From Meira nashicola (taxonomy: Eukaryota; Basidiomycota; Exobasidiomycetes; Exobasidiales; Brachybasidiaceae): a stretch of 64,000 bases of DNA. Location of the stretch: positions 6,448,013 to 6,512,012 of the forward strand of contig BCJU01000001.1 of assembly GCA_001600355.1 (NCBI GenBank), read 5' to 3'. The notes below the pieces were generated by a model. It saw only the letters and a list, made by a program, of their open reading frames with translations, did not search any database and was not told where the DNA came from. Positions 46,155-55,429 of this stretch are shown one piece after another (within the stretch, counting starts at the first letter, position 1; each line of letters opens with the position of its first letter). The translations under genes were made by a program, and so were the position numbers.

Positions 46155-48710
46155 ATGTCGGGAGAAGATCAGTTGCAAGAGAAACTCTCCCAACTGGGAA
46201 TTGATGATGCAAATTCTGCAACCTCTTCAAAGACATCATCTACAAAATATCCAACTAGGATAGATCTTGCTTCTCTTCGCACATCTACAATGTTTGAACA
46301 AAGAGATGCAATCAATCAAAATCAAAATAAACCTATAAACGAATGGACAATTCCACCGACACGGAACGGTAGAACACCGAGAGCTGCTACTCTATTCCTC
46401 GGAAAAGATCATGAAAGATGGCAACAATACGAACGAGAACGCATGGATGGTCCTGGTGGCGCAGGTTTACGAATAGCATGGCGTGCTGGCACATCAAGTA
46501 CAATTCAAGTTGGAAGTCATTTGAACTTTGAGAGTGATGATGATGAAGAATACGATGAAGACAGATATTCCACTTACACATCTGATACTGAAACAGATGG
46601 TTATCTATCCGTTGGAGATGCCGCAAGTACAGAAGCCGCTTCCAGTAAAGAGGGAGGCAGTAGACGAAATTCGATCAGAAGATTATCCTCAAGATCTCAT
46701 GGAAAGGGATTCCCTCGACTCATTCAAGCAGATCATACAAGAAGAGGTTCCATAATTGATAGTGGATCTTCTAACCATTCAGGAGGAGAATACAGTAGCA
46801 CAGATAGCCCACACTTTCCCAACAGACCTCGTAGATTTTCTTCCAATGGACCGGAAGCCGCCTTTCTACGACATGAAACAGTTATAGGTATTCATACTCC
46901 TAGAAGAGATTCATCATCTTCCAGCGCTTCTTCCGCAGGTCGTCAGGCACTTTCAAATTACGAAAGAGTAGCTTTGGCACCTTTATCACAAATAAAAACT
47001 CCACCAAGCGGCCGCAGAAGCTCAGTCTCTATCTCACCTCATAAGAATGGAAAAGAGGAAAAGTCTAAGAGGAGAGGCTCTCCTGGCAAACATCGGCCGA
47101 TCAAGCATGTTCATTCGACCGAAATGTTGGAGAAAGCCGCTTTAGCAGCTGCATCAGCGATTTCCAAAGAACGTCAAGGAGATCGCTCAATCTCGAAAGA
47201 GTTTTTAGATGAATGGAATACGATCAAAGAGAAAGAAGCAGAGACTCGATACGATCCCGATCGACAATATCAAGCAAGTACAAGTACGGCATTGAAGTTG
47301 GCACCAAGGAGGAAACCTGTCCGTGTTGAAGGGACTCTTTATGATCGCTCTGGCCCTTTCCGAGAAGGTGCTGTTACAGATGGGTTATGTGTTCGTTTCT
47401 TTTCGTCAGAAGATGCAAGTCAAACTGCAACTTATGATGAAGGACCGAATGCTTCGACTTCTAATGATGTAGCAGTTGCAGATGATGAGATGGTTCCCAC
47501 AACATATCTAATCACAACGCCTGACAATCGTGTCTCCTCTGCTGCAAAGCTTCGCCGATGGGCAATGGACGGTGAAGGTAAATTTTATGCTGCAATGGAA
47601 ATCAAATCGATTGAAGCGAAAATGCGAGCAGCAGATCCTAGCACGGCTGGAAATGGAATTCCTAAAAGCGTTTTGAGAGGGTTGCGAGAACGATATGTTG
47701 ATGATCTTTTGGACGAAGTTCAAAAAGCAGAAACGTTGAATCCAGACAGGACAGCTGTTTCACACGTTTTATGTACTTCCGATAACAAATATTTACGATT
47801 GGAAGAAGATTATCCGGAAGAAGCTTTCTTTGTGATTGCCGGATGTGAGGAACACGAATTGAAGCCAGTAGTGTCACTCGTCTTTGTCAATGCTCTTCGA
47901 GCGATCACTGGATTTCATTCTGCAGGATGGTTACATGGCGATATCAAATTGGAGAATTTGATGTTCGATGGAAGTGGAAAGCTAGTGGTGATTGATTACG
48001 AAAATGCGAATCCGTTCCGTGGTATTCCAGGAGGAGATGGAAAAGTGACATTGGCCAGTTATGATTGGATTCCTCCAGAGGCATTTTTGGGACCACAAGG
48101 TCGTCGAGCTGGTCCTTCAGCGGATTTATGGGCATTGGGTTGCAACATCGTTCGTGCATTTGCATTACGTGATAATGTGGAAGATGTGGATATTCGCGAA
48201 GCTCTCCTTGGGAAAGGGCAAGAGACATTCCTTGCGTTTAGGAGAACATACTTACTTCGAAGACCAAGTAACGGTTTTGATAAGCCAAATGGTCACAAAA
48301 TTCGACGTGGAAGTGATGTAGGCATTCCAGGCTCGGCAACTCGACCATTGCCAACTGCTGAAGATGTTGATTTGAATTGTCTGTTGCAAGATGAGGATAC
48401 AGAAGAGGTGAATCCGTATAATCCAAATCAAATGTTCCCACCCGCTCCAGGGCCTTCGCCTAAACGTCTTTTGAAAAGATTTGCAAAGGAAGCGCCAGAT
48501 TTGCTTAAATTGGTCATCGCTCGCTGTATCTCTGATTTGCCTGAAGAACGTTCGATTGAAGCAGAGATGGATTGTTTACGCTTCGCAGATTCGTTGGACC
48601 CAAAGTTGATGGAGATTGGTCAAAGAGCAGTCATGACAGCAATCGAAGTAAGTGGAAGTGCATGGGTACGACCAAAATTAGAGGAAGCAAGGAGAGGTTT
48701 GGGTTTATAA
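46155..48710 (+). CDS. Degenerate protein kinase-like protein
   Basis: An 851-residue protein whose first 460 residues are Ser/Arg-rich low complexity. The last 380 contain a divergent protein-kinase fold. HGDIKLENLMF at about 594-604 is the catalytic loop (HGD rather than HRD, Asp596 and Asn602 kept). IDYENANPF at about 613-621 replaces DFG, and SADLWALGC at about 655-663 is the DxWxxG helix. No GxGxxG loop is recognisable; MEIKS near 480-485 is the only candidate for the ATP lysine. It may be an atypical kinase or pseudokinase. Similar fungal proteins are known as kinase-domain hypotheticals; no substrate can be named. Convergent with the C2H2 factor gene, 100 bp between stops. Confidence 0.8.
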   Translation: MSGEDQLQEKLSQLGIDDANSATSSKTSSTKYPTRIDLASLRTSTMFEQRDAINQNQNKPINEWTIPPTRNGRTPRAATLFLGKDHERWQQYERERMDGPGGAGLRIAWRAGTSSTIQVGSHLNFESDDDEEYDEDRYSTYTSDTETDGYLSVGDAASTEAASSKEGGSRRNSIRRLSSRSHGKGFPRLIQADHTRRGSIIDSGSSNHSGGEYSSTDSPHFPNRPRRFSSNGPEAAFLRHETVIGIHTPRRDSSSSSASSAGRQALSNYERVALAPLSQIKTPPSGRRSSVSISPHKNGKEEKSKRRGSPGKHRPIKHVHSTEMLEKAALAAASAISKERQGDRSISKEFLDEWNTIKEKEAETRYDPDRQYQASTSTALKLAPRRKPVRVEGTLYDRSGPFREGAVTDGLCVRFFSSEDASQTATYDEGPNASTSNDVAVADDEMVPTTYLITTPDNRVSSAAKLRRWAMDGEGKFYAAMEIKSIEAKMRAADPSTAGNGIPKSVLRGLRERYVDDLLDEVQKAETLNPDRTAVSHVLCTSDNKYLRLEEDYPEEAFFVIAGCEEHELKPVVSLVFVNALRAITGFHSAGWLHGDIKLENLMFDGSGKLVVIDYENANPFRGIPGGDGKVTLASYDWIPPEAFLGPQGRRAGPSADLWALGCNIVRAFALRDNVEDVDIREALLGKGQETFLAFRRTYLLRRPSNGFDKPNGHKIRRGSDVGIPGSATRPLPTAEDVDLNCLLQDEDTEEVNPYNPNQMFPPAPGPSPKRLLKRFAKEAPDLLKLVIARCISDLPEERSIEAEMDCLRFADSLDPKLMEIGQRAVMTAIEVSGSAWVRPKLEEARRGLGL

Positions 48711-48810
48711 AACTGTAATTGTAGAGCATTATTATCTTTTCTTTAAATTATCTATTACGACTAATTGATAGCATACATTAATTAAAATACAGTATTCATT
48801 TAACAACAGA

Positions 48811-49998
48811 TCATGTGATAGTCCTTTTGGCAGGCACGGTACTCTTACTCTTTGATGCATCCGCTCCTCCTTCAGTTGATGATGAATGGGCTTGATTGTA
48901 CTTTGTTGCCTGTGCTACCAAATGCATAGCCATATCTTGTACTTCCCGCGTAAGAGATTCATACGTGATGCTGGATGGATAGAATGGCGGATCAAGCTCT
49001 TTCTCAGGCTCACCTTTCCCGTTCTGTGTTGCGTTTGCTTTTCCAGATGCTGCCTTTCGTGCAACTTGACTTGATTGCGGTGTCGTGGAAGTATACAATG
49101 ATAAACCAGAAGGCATTGCATTCGAGTATAAATCAGCGCTATTTTTGATACCGTTTGCGCTCGCAGAGGTACCACCATTCGGAATGGGAGACTCAGAAGC
49201 GGATGAGGGTCGTGTGCTTGTAGTGCTTTTTGCTATTTGCTCTCCATCGGGTCCAGTATGATCGAGCGGCAGAGGTACACATTGATGCCTTTTAAGAGCA
49301 TCTCTCCTCACAAATGCCCTTCCGCATTCTTCACATCGGAATTTCCTTCCCGGCGTGCTCAATCCCAACTTGGCTAATTGACTTATCCTAACTCCATTTT
49401 CATCAATTTCCTCTTCATCGTCAGGTATAGGTTCATGTTCGTGTGTACTTGCAACATGTCTTTGTAGATCGTGCTTGCGTGAAAAGCTGCGTCCGCCGTC
49501 AGATTTACACGAAGGATAAGGACATGGGAAAGGTTTGGACTTTGCTGGATCAGGATCGTGCGTGGCTAAATGCGTATTCAAATTGTAAGCCCGAGCAAAA
49601 GCACGTTCACAAAGATGACATTGGAATCGTTTGACTGGGGTTCCATCTGCATCAAATTGTTGTTGTGTACCGGAAAAAGTTGAATTTGATCCTTGCTGTG
49701 ACGTGGAGCGGGATGGAACGGAGACGTAATTGCCTGTCGTACGACTATATTCTGTCGGCTTCTTTGTTAGTGAATCTTTTGTTGAATTTGCTGATGTTGT
49801 TGATGTTGATGATTCTCCTCCTTGTGCTGCGGCTGTTGCTGCTTGTACTGCACTTAGTCGTTTCACTGCTTCTGCTAATGCTTTATGTGTCTCTTCATTT
49901 CCTGGTAATGGATTGCCGTTCGGATCTAAGCCCATAGCAGCTTGTGCAACTGCTTCAAGGTCTGCTATAGAGACAGCAGCTTGTGTATTAGCCGCCAT
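48811..49998 (-). CDS. C2H2 zinc-finger transcription factor, Crz1-like fingers
   Basis: A nuclear DNA-binding protein of 395 residues from the ATG at 49998 (MAANTQAAVSIADLEAVAQA). Three C2H2 fingers are clear: FQCHLCERAFARAYNLNTHL with THD, PFPCPYPSCKSDGG...FSRKHDLQRHVASTH, and FRCEECGRAFVRRDALKRHQ. An acidic linker separates fingers 2 and 3. The order (NLNTHL, HDLQRH, DALKRH) resembles the Crz1/calcineurin-responsive group, but no docking motif such as PxIxIT is obvious and the protein is shorter. The flanks are Ser/Thr-rich. The frame is open back to 50331; those 111 residues lack similarity and hold the 5' leader. Called as Crz1-like with moderate confidence. Confidence 0.85.
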   Translation of the reverse strand: MAANTQAAVSIADLEAVAQAAMGLDPNGNPLPGNEETHKALAEAVKRLSAVQAATAAAQGGESSTSTTSANSTKDSLTKKPTEYSRTTGNYVSVPSRSTSQQGSNSTFSGTQQQFDADGTPVKRFQCHLCERAFARAYNLNTHLATHDPDPAKSKPFPCPYPSCKSDGGRSFSRKHDLQRHVASTHEHEPIPDDEEEIDENGVRISQLAKLGLSTPGRKFRCEECGRAFVRRDALKRHQCVPLPLDHTGPDGEQIAKSTTSTRPSSASESPIPNGGTSASANGIKNSADLYSNAMPSGLSLYTSTTPQSSQVARKAASGKANATQNGKGEPEKELDPPFYPSSITYESLTREVQDMAMHLVAQATKYNQAHSSSTEGGADASKSKSTVPAKRTIT

Positions 49999-50670
49999 GA
50001 CTGTTAATTCAAGAAGATGTTGACTGAATGCTTTCTTGTTCCGATGACGATAAATGCACCCGCTTCCTCTATGCACCTCGCAAGATCGCACAAATCGCTG
50101 GAAGCTATCTTGGGATGCTTTCCAATGATCCTCTTTCGAATGACAGCAGGCAATAGGATCCAAATGATTTGCTGCGGCTGATACTGCGGTTGCTGCGGAC
50201 TGCGGATGGTATTGACGCACTTCTTGGAAGCTTATGGTGATTGCGGCGCTGGTGAGCAAAATAAATAAATGAAAGTTTTCGAATTCTTGGTTGAGAGAAG
50301 TTTTGATTATATAATGTATTTTTCCGTTCATCGGCTCAGGTGCGAAAATGGATGTGTGAACTTTGAGACGCGTTTGTTCAAATCAACTCCACTCAAACAG
50401 TGCTGAAATGCTGATGCTGCTTTAGGATTTCCTCCTATTATTCATTCGTGCACAGATAAACACAGGCAATTCAACACTATAGCTGCAGTGTTTGTCTGTT
50501 TAGACTTGATTGCAAGTTGCAACATCTCGTCGCATTCACGGATCAACAATCACGATCTTCATCACCAGCAGATCTCACAGATTCTTGTGAATTAGAGGGA
50601 TCACTTGTCAGGTAGATACCCATCAATCATGCTATATGGAAACGAATAAGGATATCAAGTCGCAATTTGT
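49999..50670. promoter_or_regulatory. Divergent promoter of the C2H2 factor and Cdh1 genes
   Basis: About 670 bp between the two start codons. It contains the ACGCGTTTGTTCA element at 50368-50380. Open-frame extensions into it have no domain support. Confidence 0.45.
50368..50380 (+). promoter_or_regulatory. ACGCGTTTGTTCA element, copy B
   Basis: Identical over 13 bases to the element at 33978, lying about 300 bp upstream of the Cdh1 start and 370 bp from the C2H2 factor start. ACGCGT is the MBF core in fungi; the TTTGTTCA part resembles forkhead sites. Activity in this organism is inferred. Confidence 0.4.
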
Positions 50671-52650
50671 GTGCAGAAAAACAAGATGTATCATACAGAA
50701 TTCGCACAAAGGCTGCGTGGCCATTCGGCTGGCTCAAGAAGTTCGACAGGGATGGAAATCAGATCCAGTTCTTCTTCTCCATCGCATACACGCCGCTCTT
50801 CATCCAAGATACCCGGAACATTTGATGAATTTGACTCGGAATCTGATCGAGCAGAATCCAGTGCGTCCGCATATAATCTCAATCTTGACAAATATGACGA
50901 TAATATTGCAGACAGTATCTCATCTCGCTCTTCTCTGAAAAGGGATAGCTATGCGGAACGAGAAAGAAAGACACGGAAATTCATGCAAGGAGATCGTTTT
51001 ATACCCAATCGAGATGATTCAGATATTCAAGCAGCATTCGAATTAATGTCCAATGAACCAGTCACTCCCAAAAAACATAAACGAAAGATTTCTGCAGCTG
51101 ATATGGATGCACAAAAAGAGGAAGCAAATGAAACATTCACCACTCTTTTGTCTTCAGAGCTATTTGGAACAGATTCAAACGCGTTTGCAGCAGCGATCAA
51201 CGTTCGAAAGGCGATCGACGGTAGCAGTCATAGCAACACACCATCTCCATTTGCATCAGCCAGTAGATCCAGCTCTGGCAGACAAAGCCTTCGTAATGGT
51301 GGATCGCAACCTACAACACCAACAAAGCGAAACATCTTTCATTATGGCAGCAAAAGTCCCACATCTAGCATTTCTCGTGGAGCTAGAGATACACCAGGAC
51401 GATCTGGAGTACGATCTGAATCTAGATCGCCCAGTAGACGTAATTCAATCACATCAAATCCCTCTAATGCACCTGTCGCTCTGTTTGGGGGACCATCAAA
51501 CTCTTCCAGTAGAAGACTTGATACTTTGGATTCTCCTTCTCACGATCTATACAGCTCAAGTCCAGTCTCGATTGAAAGCCAACGTGTACTTCAAAGTCCA
51601 CGTAAAACCTACCGATCTGTCAGCAAAGTACCATACAAAGTACTTGATGCTCCAGACCTTGCAGATGATTTTTACCTCAACTTGGTGGACTGGTCTTCGA
51701 AAAATGTGTTGGGAGTCGGCTTATCGAATTGCGTTTACCTTTGGTCAGCAAAGACTTCGAATGTCACAAAACTCTGCGAAGTAGATCGTGAAAGGGATAG
51801 AATAACATCAGTGAATTGGTGCGACAGAGGAGATTACCTAGCTGTTGGACTCAATTCCGGATCTGTTCAAATTTGGGATCCAGAACGTGTTCAACTCTTG
51901 CGAACGTTTACAGGGCATTCAGCTAGAGTTGGCAGCTTGGCATGGAACGAGAGCATTTTGAGTACCGGATCTCGGGATCGAACAATTTTGCATCGTGACG
52001 TGCGAGTACGAAACCAATCGATTCGTGAACTCAAAGGACATGTACAAGAAATTTGTGGTCTCAAATGGAATACGGCAACCAATCAATTAGCCAGTGGAGG
52101 GAACGATAATAAGCTTTTTGTCTGGGACGGATTGAACACTGTGCCACTCTATCGTTTCGGGCATCATCGAGCTGCTGTCAAAGCGATCGCTTGGAGTCCT
52201 CATCAGAGCGGATTGTTAGCTTCGGGAGGTGGTACGGCTGATATGCATATTCGATTTTTCAATACGATTACTGGTAACTTGCTTTCAGAAGTTGATACAA
52301 ATTCTCAAGTTTGTAATCTTGCATGGTCAAAAATCAACAATGAAATCGTCAGTACGCATGGTTTTAGCGGCAGTAAGGTTAGCAACCAAGTACAAGTTTG
52401 GCGATATCCCGATATGGGTCAAGTTGCTACATTGATGGGTCACACGATGCGTGTCTTGTATCTAGCAATGAGTCCTGATGGAGAGAGCGTTGTGAGTGGA
52501 GCAGGAGATGAGACATTAAGATTTTGGGATCTTAATTCTTCTTCAAGCGGTGGAAAAGGGCTCTTTTCTCCTTCGACTAGTAGCGGAAGTATGAGAGGAA
52601 TTGGTGGAGGAAGTAGTGGTGTTCTCAATCCTTTTAGCAAGTTGCGTTAA
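50671..52650 (+). CDS. CDH1: Cdh1/Fizzy-related APC/C activator
   Basis: Cdh1 recruits substrates to the anaphase-promoting complex in late mitosis and G1. The 659-residue protein has a C-box (GDRFIPNR, about 107-114) that contacts the APC/C, a conserved helix (FTTLLSSELFG, about 155-165), a low-complexity segment with several SP sites (possible Cdk phosphorylation), KVPYKVLDAPDLADDFYLNL and then a seven-blade WD40 propeller from about 340 to 640 with repeated W-D ends (LFVWDG, LRFWDL). WSSKNVLGVGLSNCVYLW is the family hallmark. It ends NPFSKLR, where the usual APC/C-binding C-terminus is Ile-Arg. The start may be 50671 or the ATG at 50686. Convergent with the oxidoreductase, 60 bp between stops. 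Confidence 0.95.
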   Translation: MQKNKMYHTEFAQRLRGHSAGSRSSTGMEIRSSSSSPSHTRRSSSKIPGTFDEFDSESDRAESSASAYNLNLDKYDDNIADSISSRSSLKRDSYAERERKTRKFMQGDRFIPNRDDSDIQAAFELMSNEPVTPKKHKRKISAADMDAQKEEANETFTTLLSSELFGTDSNAFAAAINVRKAIDGSSHSNTPSPFASASRSSSGRQSLRNGGSQPTTPTKRNIFHYGSKSPTSSISRGARDTPGRSGVRSESRSPSRRNSITSNPSNAPVALFGGPSNSSSRRLDTLDSPSHDLYSSSPVSIESQRVLQSPRKTYRSVSKVPYKVLDAPDLADDFYLNLVDWSSKNVLGVGLSNCVYLWSAKTSNVTKLCEVDRERDRITSVNWCDRGDYLAVGLNSGSVQIWDPERVQLLRTFTGHSARVGSLAWNESILSTGSRDRTILHRDVRVRNQSIRELKGHVQEICGLKWNTATNQLASGGNDNKLFVWDGLNTVPLYRFGHHRAAVKAIAWSPHQSGLLASGGGTADMHIRFFNTITGNLLSEVDTNSQVCNLAWSKINNEIVSTHGFSGSKVSNQVQVWRYPDMGQVATLMGHTMRVLYLAMSPDGESVVSGAGDETLRFWDLNSSSSGGKGLFSPSTSSGSMRGIGGGSSGVLNPFSKLR

Positions 52651-52710
52651 TAGTCAGAGTTTGTACTTTTAGGCACAATATATCCAATACATAATCATCT
52701 CTATACAGAA

Positions 52711-54396
52711 TTAGGACTTTACGAGAGCGAAAAAAGCAGAAAGAGCAATAGCAGTAAATGCTACAAATGGAACAATGATAGAATGCAAACCGTTTGGGAT
52801 GAAAACGGATGAAATAATCTCCAAAGGTCTGGCATTCACTTTTGGCTTTTGGTCGCGAGAAAGGTAAGAGAGCATACCGACGTGCCATAGGCTAAAAGGG
52901 GAGAAAGAGGAAGAGTTAGTTATGTTATCCAGTTAAAAGTAACCCCTTTCTGCCAACTCACGTTCCCCATCCAGCGTTTATAATCTTTAATGGTAACAAT
53001 GCCACCGTACCACTTCCACGCATAGTATATTTTGGCGGACTGCTTTTTGGATCATTGTCTGGTACACTTTTATTCAAGATTGTTTTTGGTAAATCTGGAT
53101 AAACGCAAGCCATCCTTCCAATTCCAACGCCATCCACGATTCCGTCTAGAACAGGACCTGACATTCCATTTCGTGAACGTAAACCTCCTGTTAGGATCAA
53201 AGCCATTTCACGACCTGGTCCTTTCACATCTTGTATGGAACTACGAGCTCGAAGTGCAAAATTTTGAAAGAATGCTTCGCGTGCTTGCGTTCTTGCTGAA
53301 ATAGATTTGGGTGCTGTGGACTTTTTGGCAGAACCATTTATTTTGGCGAGCTCTTTTTCGGAATCGAAACTATCCATCATGAATGCTAGGGAAGATTTTT
53401 TGATTATCAGTTTGCGATTGTATGATTTCTGCAAAAAGAGACATTTACTCACATGGATTTTCATAATTACCACCACTAATCTCAACAAAGTCAACACCAC
53501 CATGCTCTGCCAACCATTTCACATTCATCAATGCATCGTCTTCAGTTAATCCACCTTGTACATAATCACTTGAGTTCAACTTCACACCAACAGCAAAAGA
53601 TTTAGGTACCCTTTGACGAACGCCATCAATGATCTCTAGCAAGAGTCGAGCACGATTTTGAGCATTACCGCCATATTCGTCCTTTCTCACATTTGTTCGT
53701 GGACTCAAAAATGCAGCAATTTGGTAACCATGACTTGCGTGAATCTCTACACCATCAAACCCAGCCTGGTAACACAATACTGATCCTTCAACAAATCGTT
53801 CAATTAGCTGCTTAATTTCTTGTTTGGTCATCTCTTTGGGCGTATTCCACAACACATAATCGATTAGCTTGCCTACAATACCTTTGGATGTGCTCATAGG
53901 AATGGAAGATGGTGCAAGAGTTGGCTGCCAAGGAAATCGCTTCAATCCTCGCATCGATTGTCTGCCTGCATGCACCAATTGCACAACCGCCAAAGGTGAT
54001 TGATCACCTCCTTCTCTTTTAATGGACTGTGCATACTTTTTGAAACTTTGAATCGTTTTATCATCCTTCAATAGATTCGTTGATGGAAGTGTGATATCAA
54101 ATGGTGTTCCTAAATGCGTAGAATCAATTGCAATATTTCCAGTAATAATAATACCCCAACCTCCATTTGCCCAATGTTTATATATCTTTAACAACTTTTC
54201 GTTAGGAAGACTTCCGCCGAAAGATCCCATCATTTCCTCCATTGGTGCCTATCAAAGAAAAGATATCAGCAAAATGCTTCAAATGTATGCTCTGCTTCAT
54301 ACATACCTTTACTAATCGATTTGGAGCTGTACGACCACATGGTAATTTGAATGGCTGTGACAGCGCTACAGCGCCTTCGTTTCCGGTAGACGACAT
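52711..54396 (-). CDS. Old Yellow Enzyme-like NADH:flavin oxidoreductase with tail anchor, four exons
   Basis: Exons 54307-54396, 53453-54248, 52962-53385 and 52711-52891, with introns of 58, 67 and 70 nt (GTATGT or GTGAGT donors, YAG acceptors), encode 496 residues. The FMN TIM-barrel carries NRLVKAPMEEMMGSFGG, GIIITGNIAID, QLVHAGRQSM, GVEIHASHGYQIAAFLSP (active-site His pair), RTNVRKDEYGG and FVEISGGNYE, matching the NADH:flavin oxidoreductase/OYE family that reduces activated alkenes. After the domain a short exon encodes SIIVPFVAFTAIALSAFFAL and the terminal VKS, a hydrophobic segment that predicts a membrane tail anchor. The usual family member is soluble and about 400 residues. Substrate is unknown. 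Confidence 0.9.
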
Positions 54397-54905
54397 GTTG
54401 GGTGTAGTTGGTGGTTGAGAAGGTGGCTATAATCCTTTGATTGACCTTGTGGATGATGACGACGACTTCACCCCGCTTTCTCGGAGATAAAAATCATCTT
54501 CCATAATCTGGAATAGTAGTGGTACCCGTTTGAAAGCTGCAAAATAAGACGGAATTCGGAGTGTTGGTTGACCTTTTTGTGATTATATAATTGAGTGCGC
54601 ATCTGTGGTCCAAGCATCCGCATTGTATACGGATGACATCATTTGAGAGTGTTGACGCGTAGGTTCTCCATTGACAGCGCCCGCCTGGGAAGAAGATGTA
54701 TGTATGTGTTCGGCTCGCGTGAGCCAAAAGCACACAGCTTTAGCGAACCTAACGCACAATGACACGCACCAAGCCAAAAGGTGTGTTGTGGTCCATGCGA
54801 GCCAATGAATATAAGGCTTTCGCTAATAAGATTTAACCAAGTAACATCTTTCTCCACCATCACAAACACATTCATCCATATCATTCAATCAAAACTACAT
54901 TCAAA
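54397..54905. promoter_or_regulatory. Divergent promoter of the oxidoreductase and Rtc3 genes
   Basis: A 509-bp region with one ACGCGT at 54655-54660. Minus-strand frames crossing it have no family features. Nothing else is assigned. Confidence 0.4.
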
Positions 54906-55350
54906 ATGGGTAAAGAATTTCACAAAGTTGTCTACCGTGTATGTATTTTGATGTTGTGACCGTTCACCTCCACAAGCTCATAATTGACATTTTCTCTTTC
55001 CCCCACAATCACAGCACGATCCAACCGAAACAGATTTATATCAAGTGATCGTCAATGGCGAAGAATACAGAAAATGGAAAGCAGGTGACAAAACTATCCC
55101 ATTAACTGAAGTCGTTGATGCTTTTGAAGTTTTCCATACCGGTCAAGGTGCTCAAGGTATCCTCGGTAGAGCTTCAAAACAACAATTGGATAACGTTTTT
55201 GGTACCCATAACGATACCGCAGTTGTTGAACAAATTCTTGAAAAAGGTGAATTGCAAAGTGCAAGCGCAAAAGATCGTTATGGATCTACAAACGATTCAA
55301 AGAACTCTAACAATCAAGTTTCTGCTGGTGCATTCGGTGGAGGTCGTTAA
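54906..55350 (+). CDS. RTC3: Rtc3, SBDS N-terminal-domain protein, two exons
   Basis: Exon 1 (54906-54938, MGKEFHKVVYR) and exon 2 (55015-55350) flank a 76-nt intron (GTATGT...CACAG), giving 122 residues. The domain is the FYSH fold of the SBDS N-terminus: YQVIVNGEEYRKWKAGDKTI, LTEVVDAFEVFHTGQGAQG, RASKQQLDNVFGT and VVEQILEKGELQ. The protein stops after this domain, as in yeast Rtc3/Hgh-like YHR087W (111 residues), and ends in a Gly/Ser-rich tail (FGGGR). Rtc3 is linked to RNA metabolism and stress, not to the ribosome-maturation role of full-length SBDS. A first exon of 11 codons would be missed without splicing. Confidence 0.93.
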
Positions 55351-55429
55351 GGAGAACCCCAAATCGGAGAATGTAATAGCTAGCGCAAACTGAATTCAAT
55401 ATGTGTCAACAATTGCATTGATTCCTATT

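Noticed and set aside
49665..50023. Plus-strand leucine/valine-rich frames opposite the C2H2 factor gene
   Set aside because: They are antisense to Ala/Thr/Ser-rich coding sequence of the zinc-finger gene, which produces long hydrophobic shadow frames; no domain is present.
52634..52888. 84-residue minus-strand Cys-rich frame
   Set aside because: It is an out-of-frame reading of the last exon of the oxidoreductase; the correct phase gives the tail-anchor sequence.
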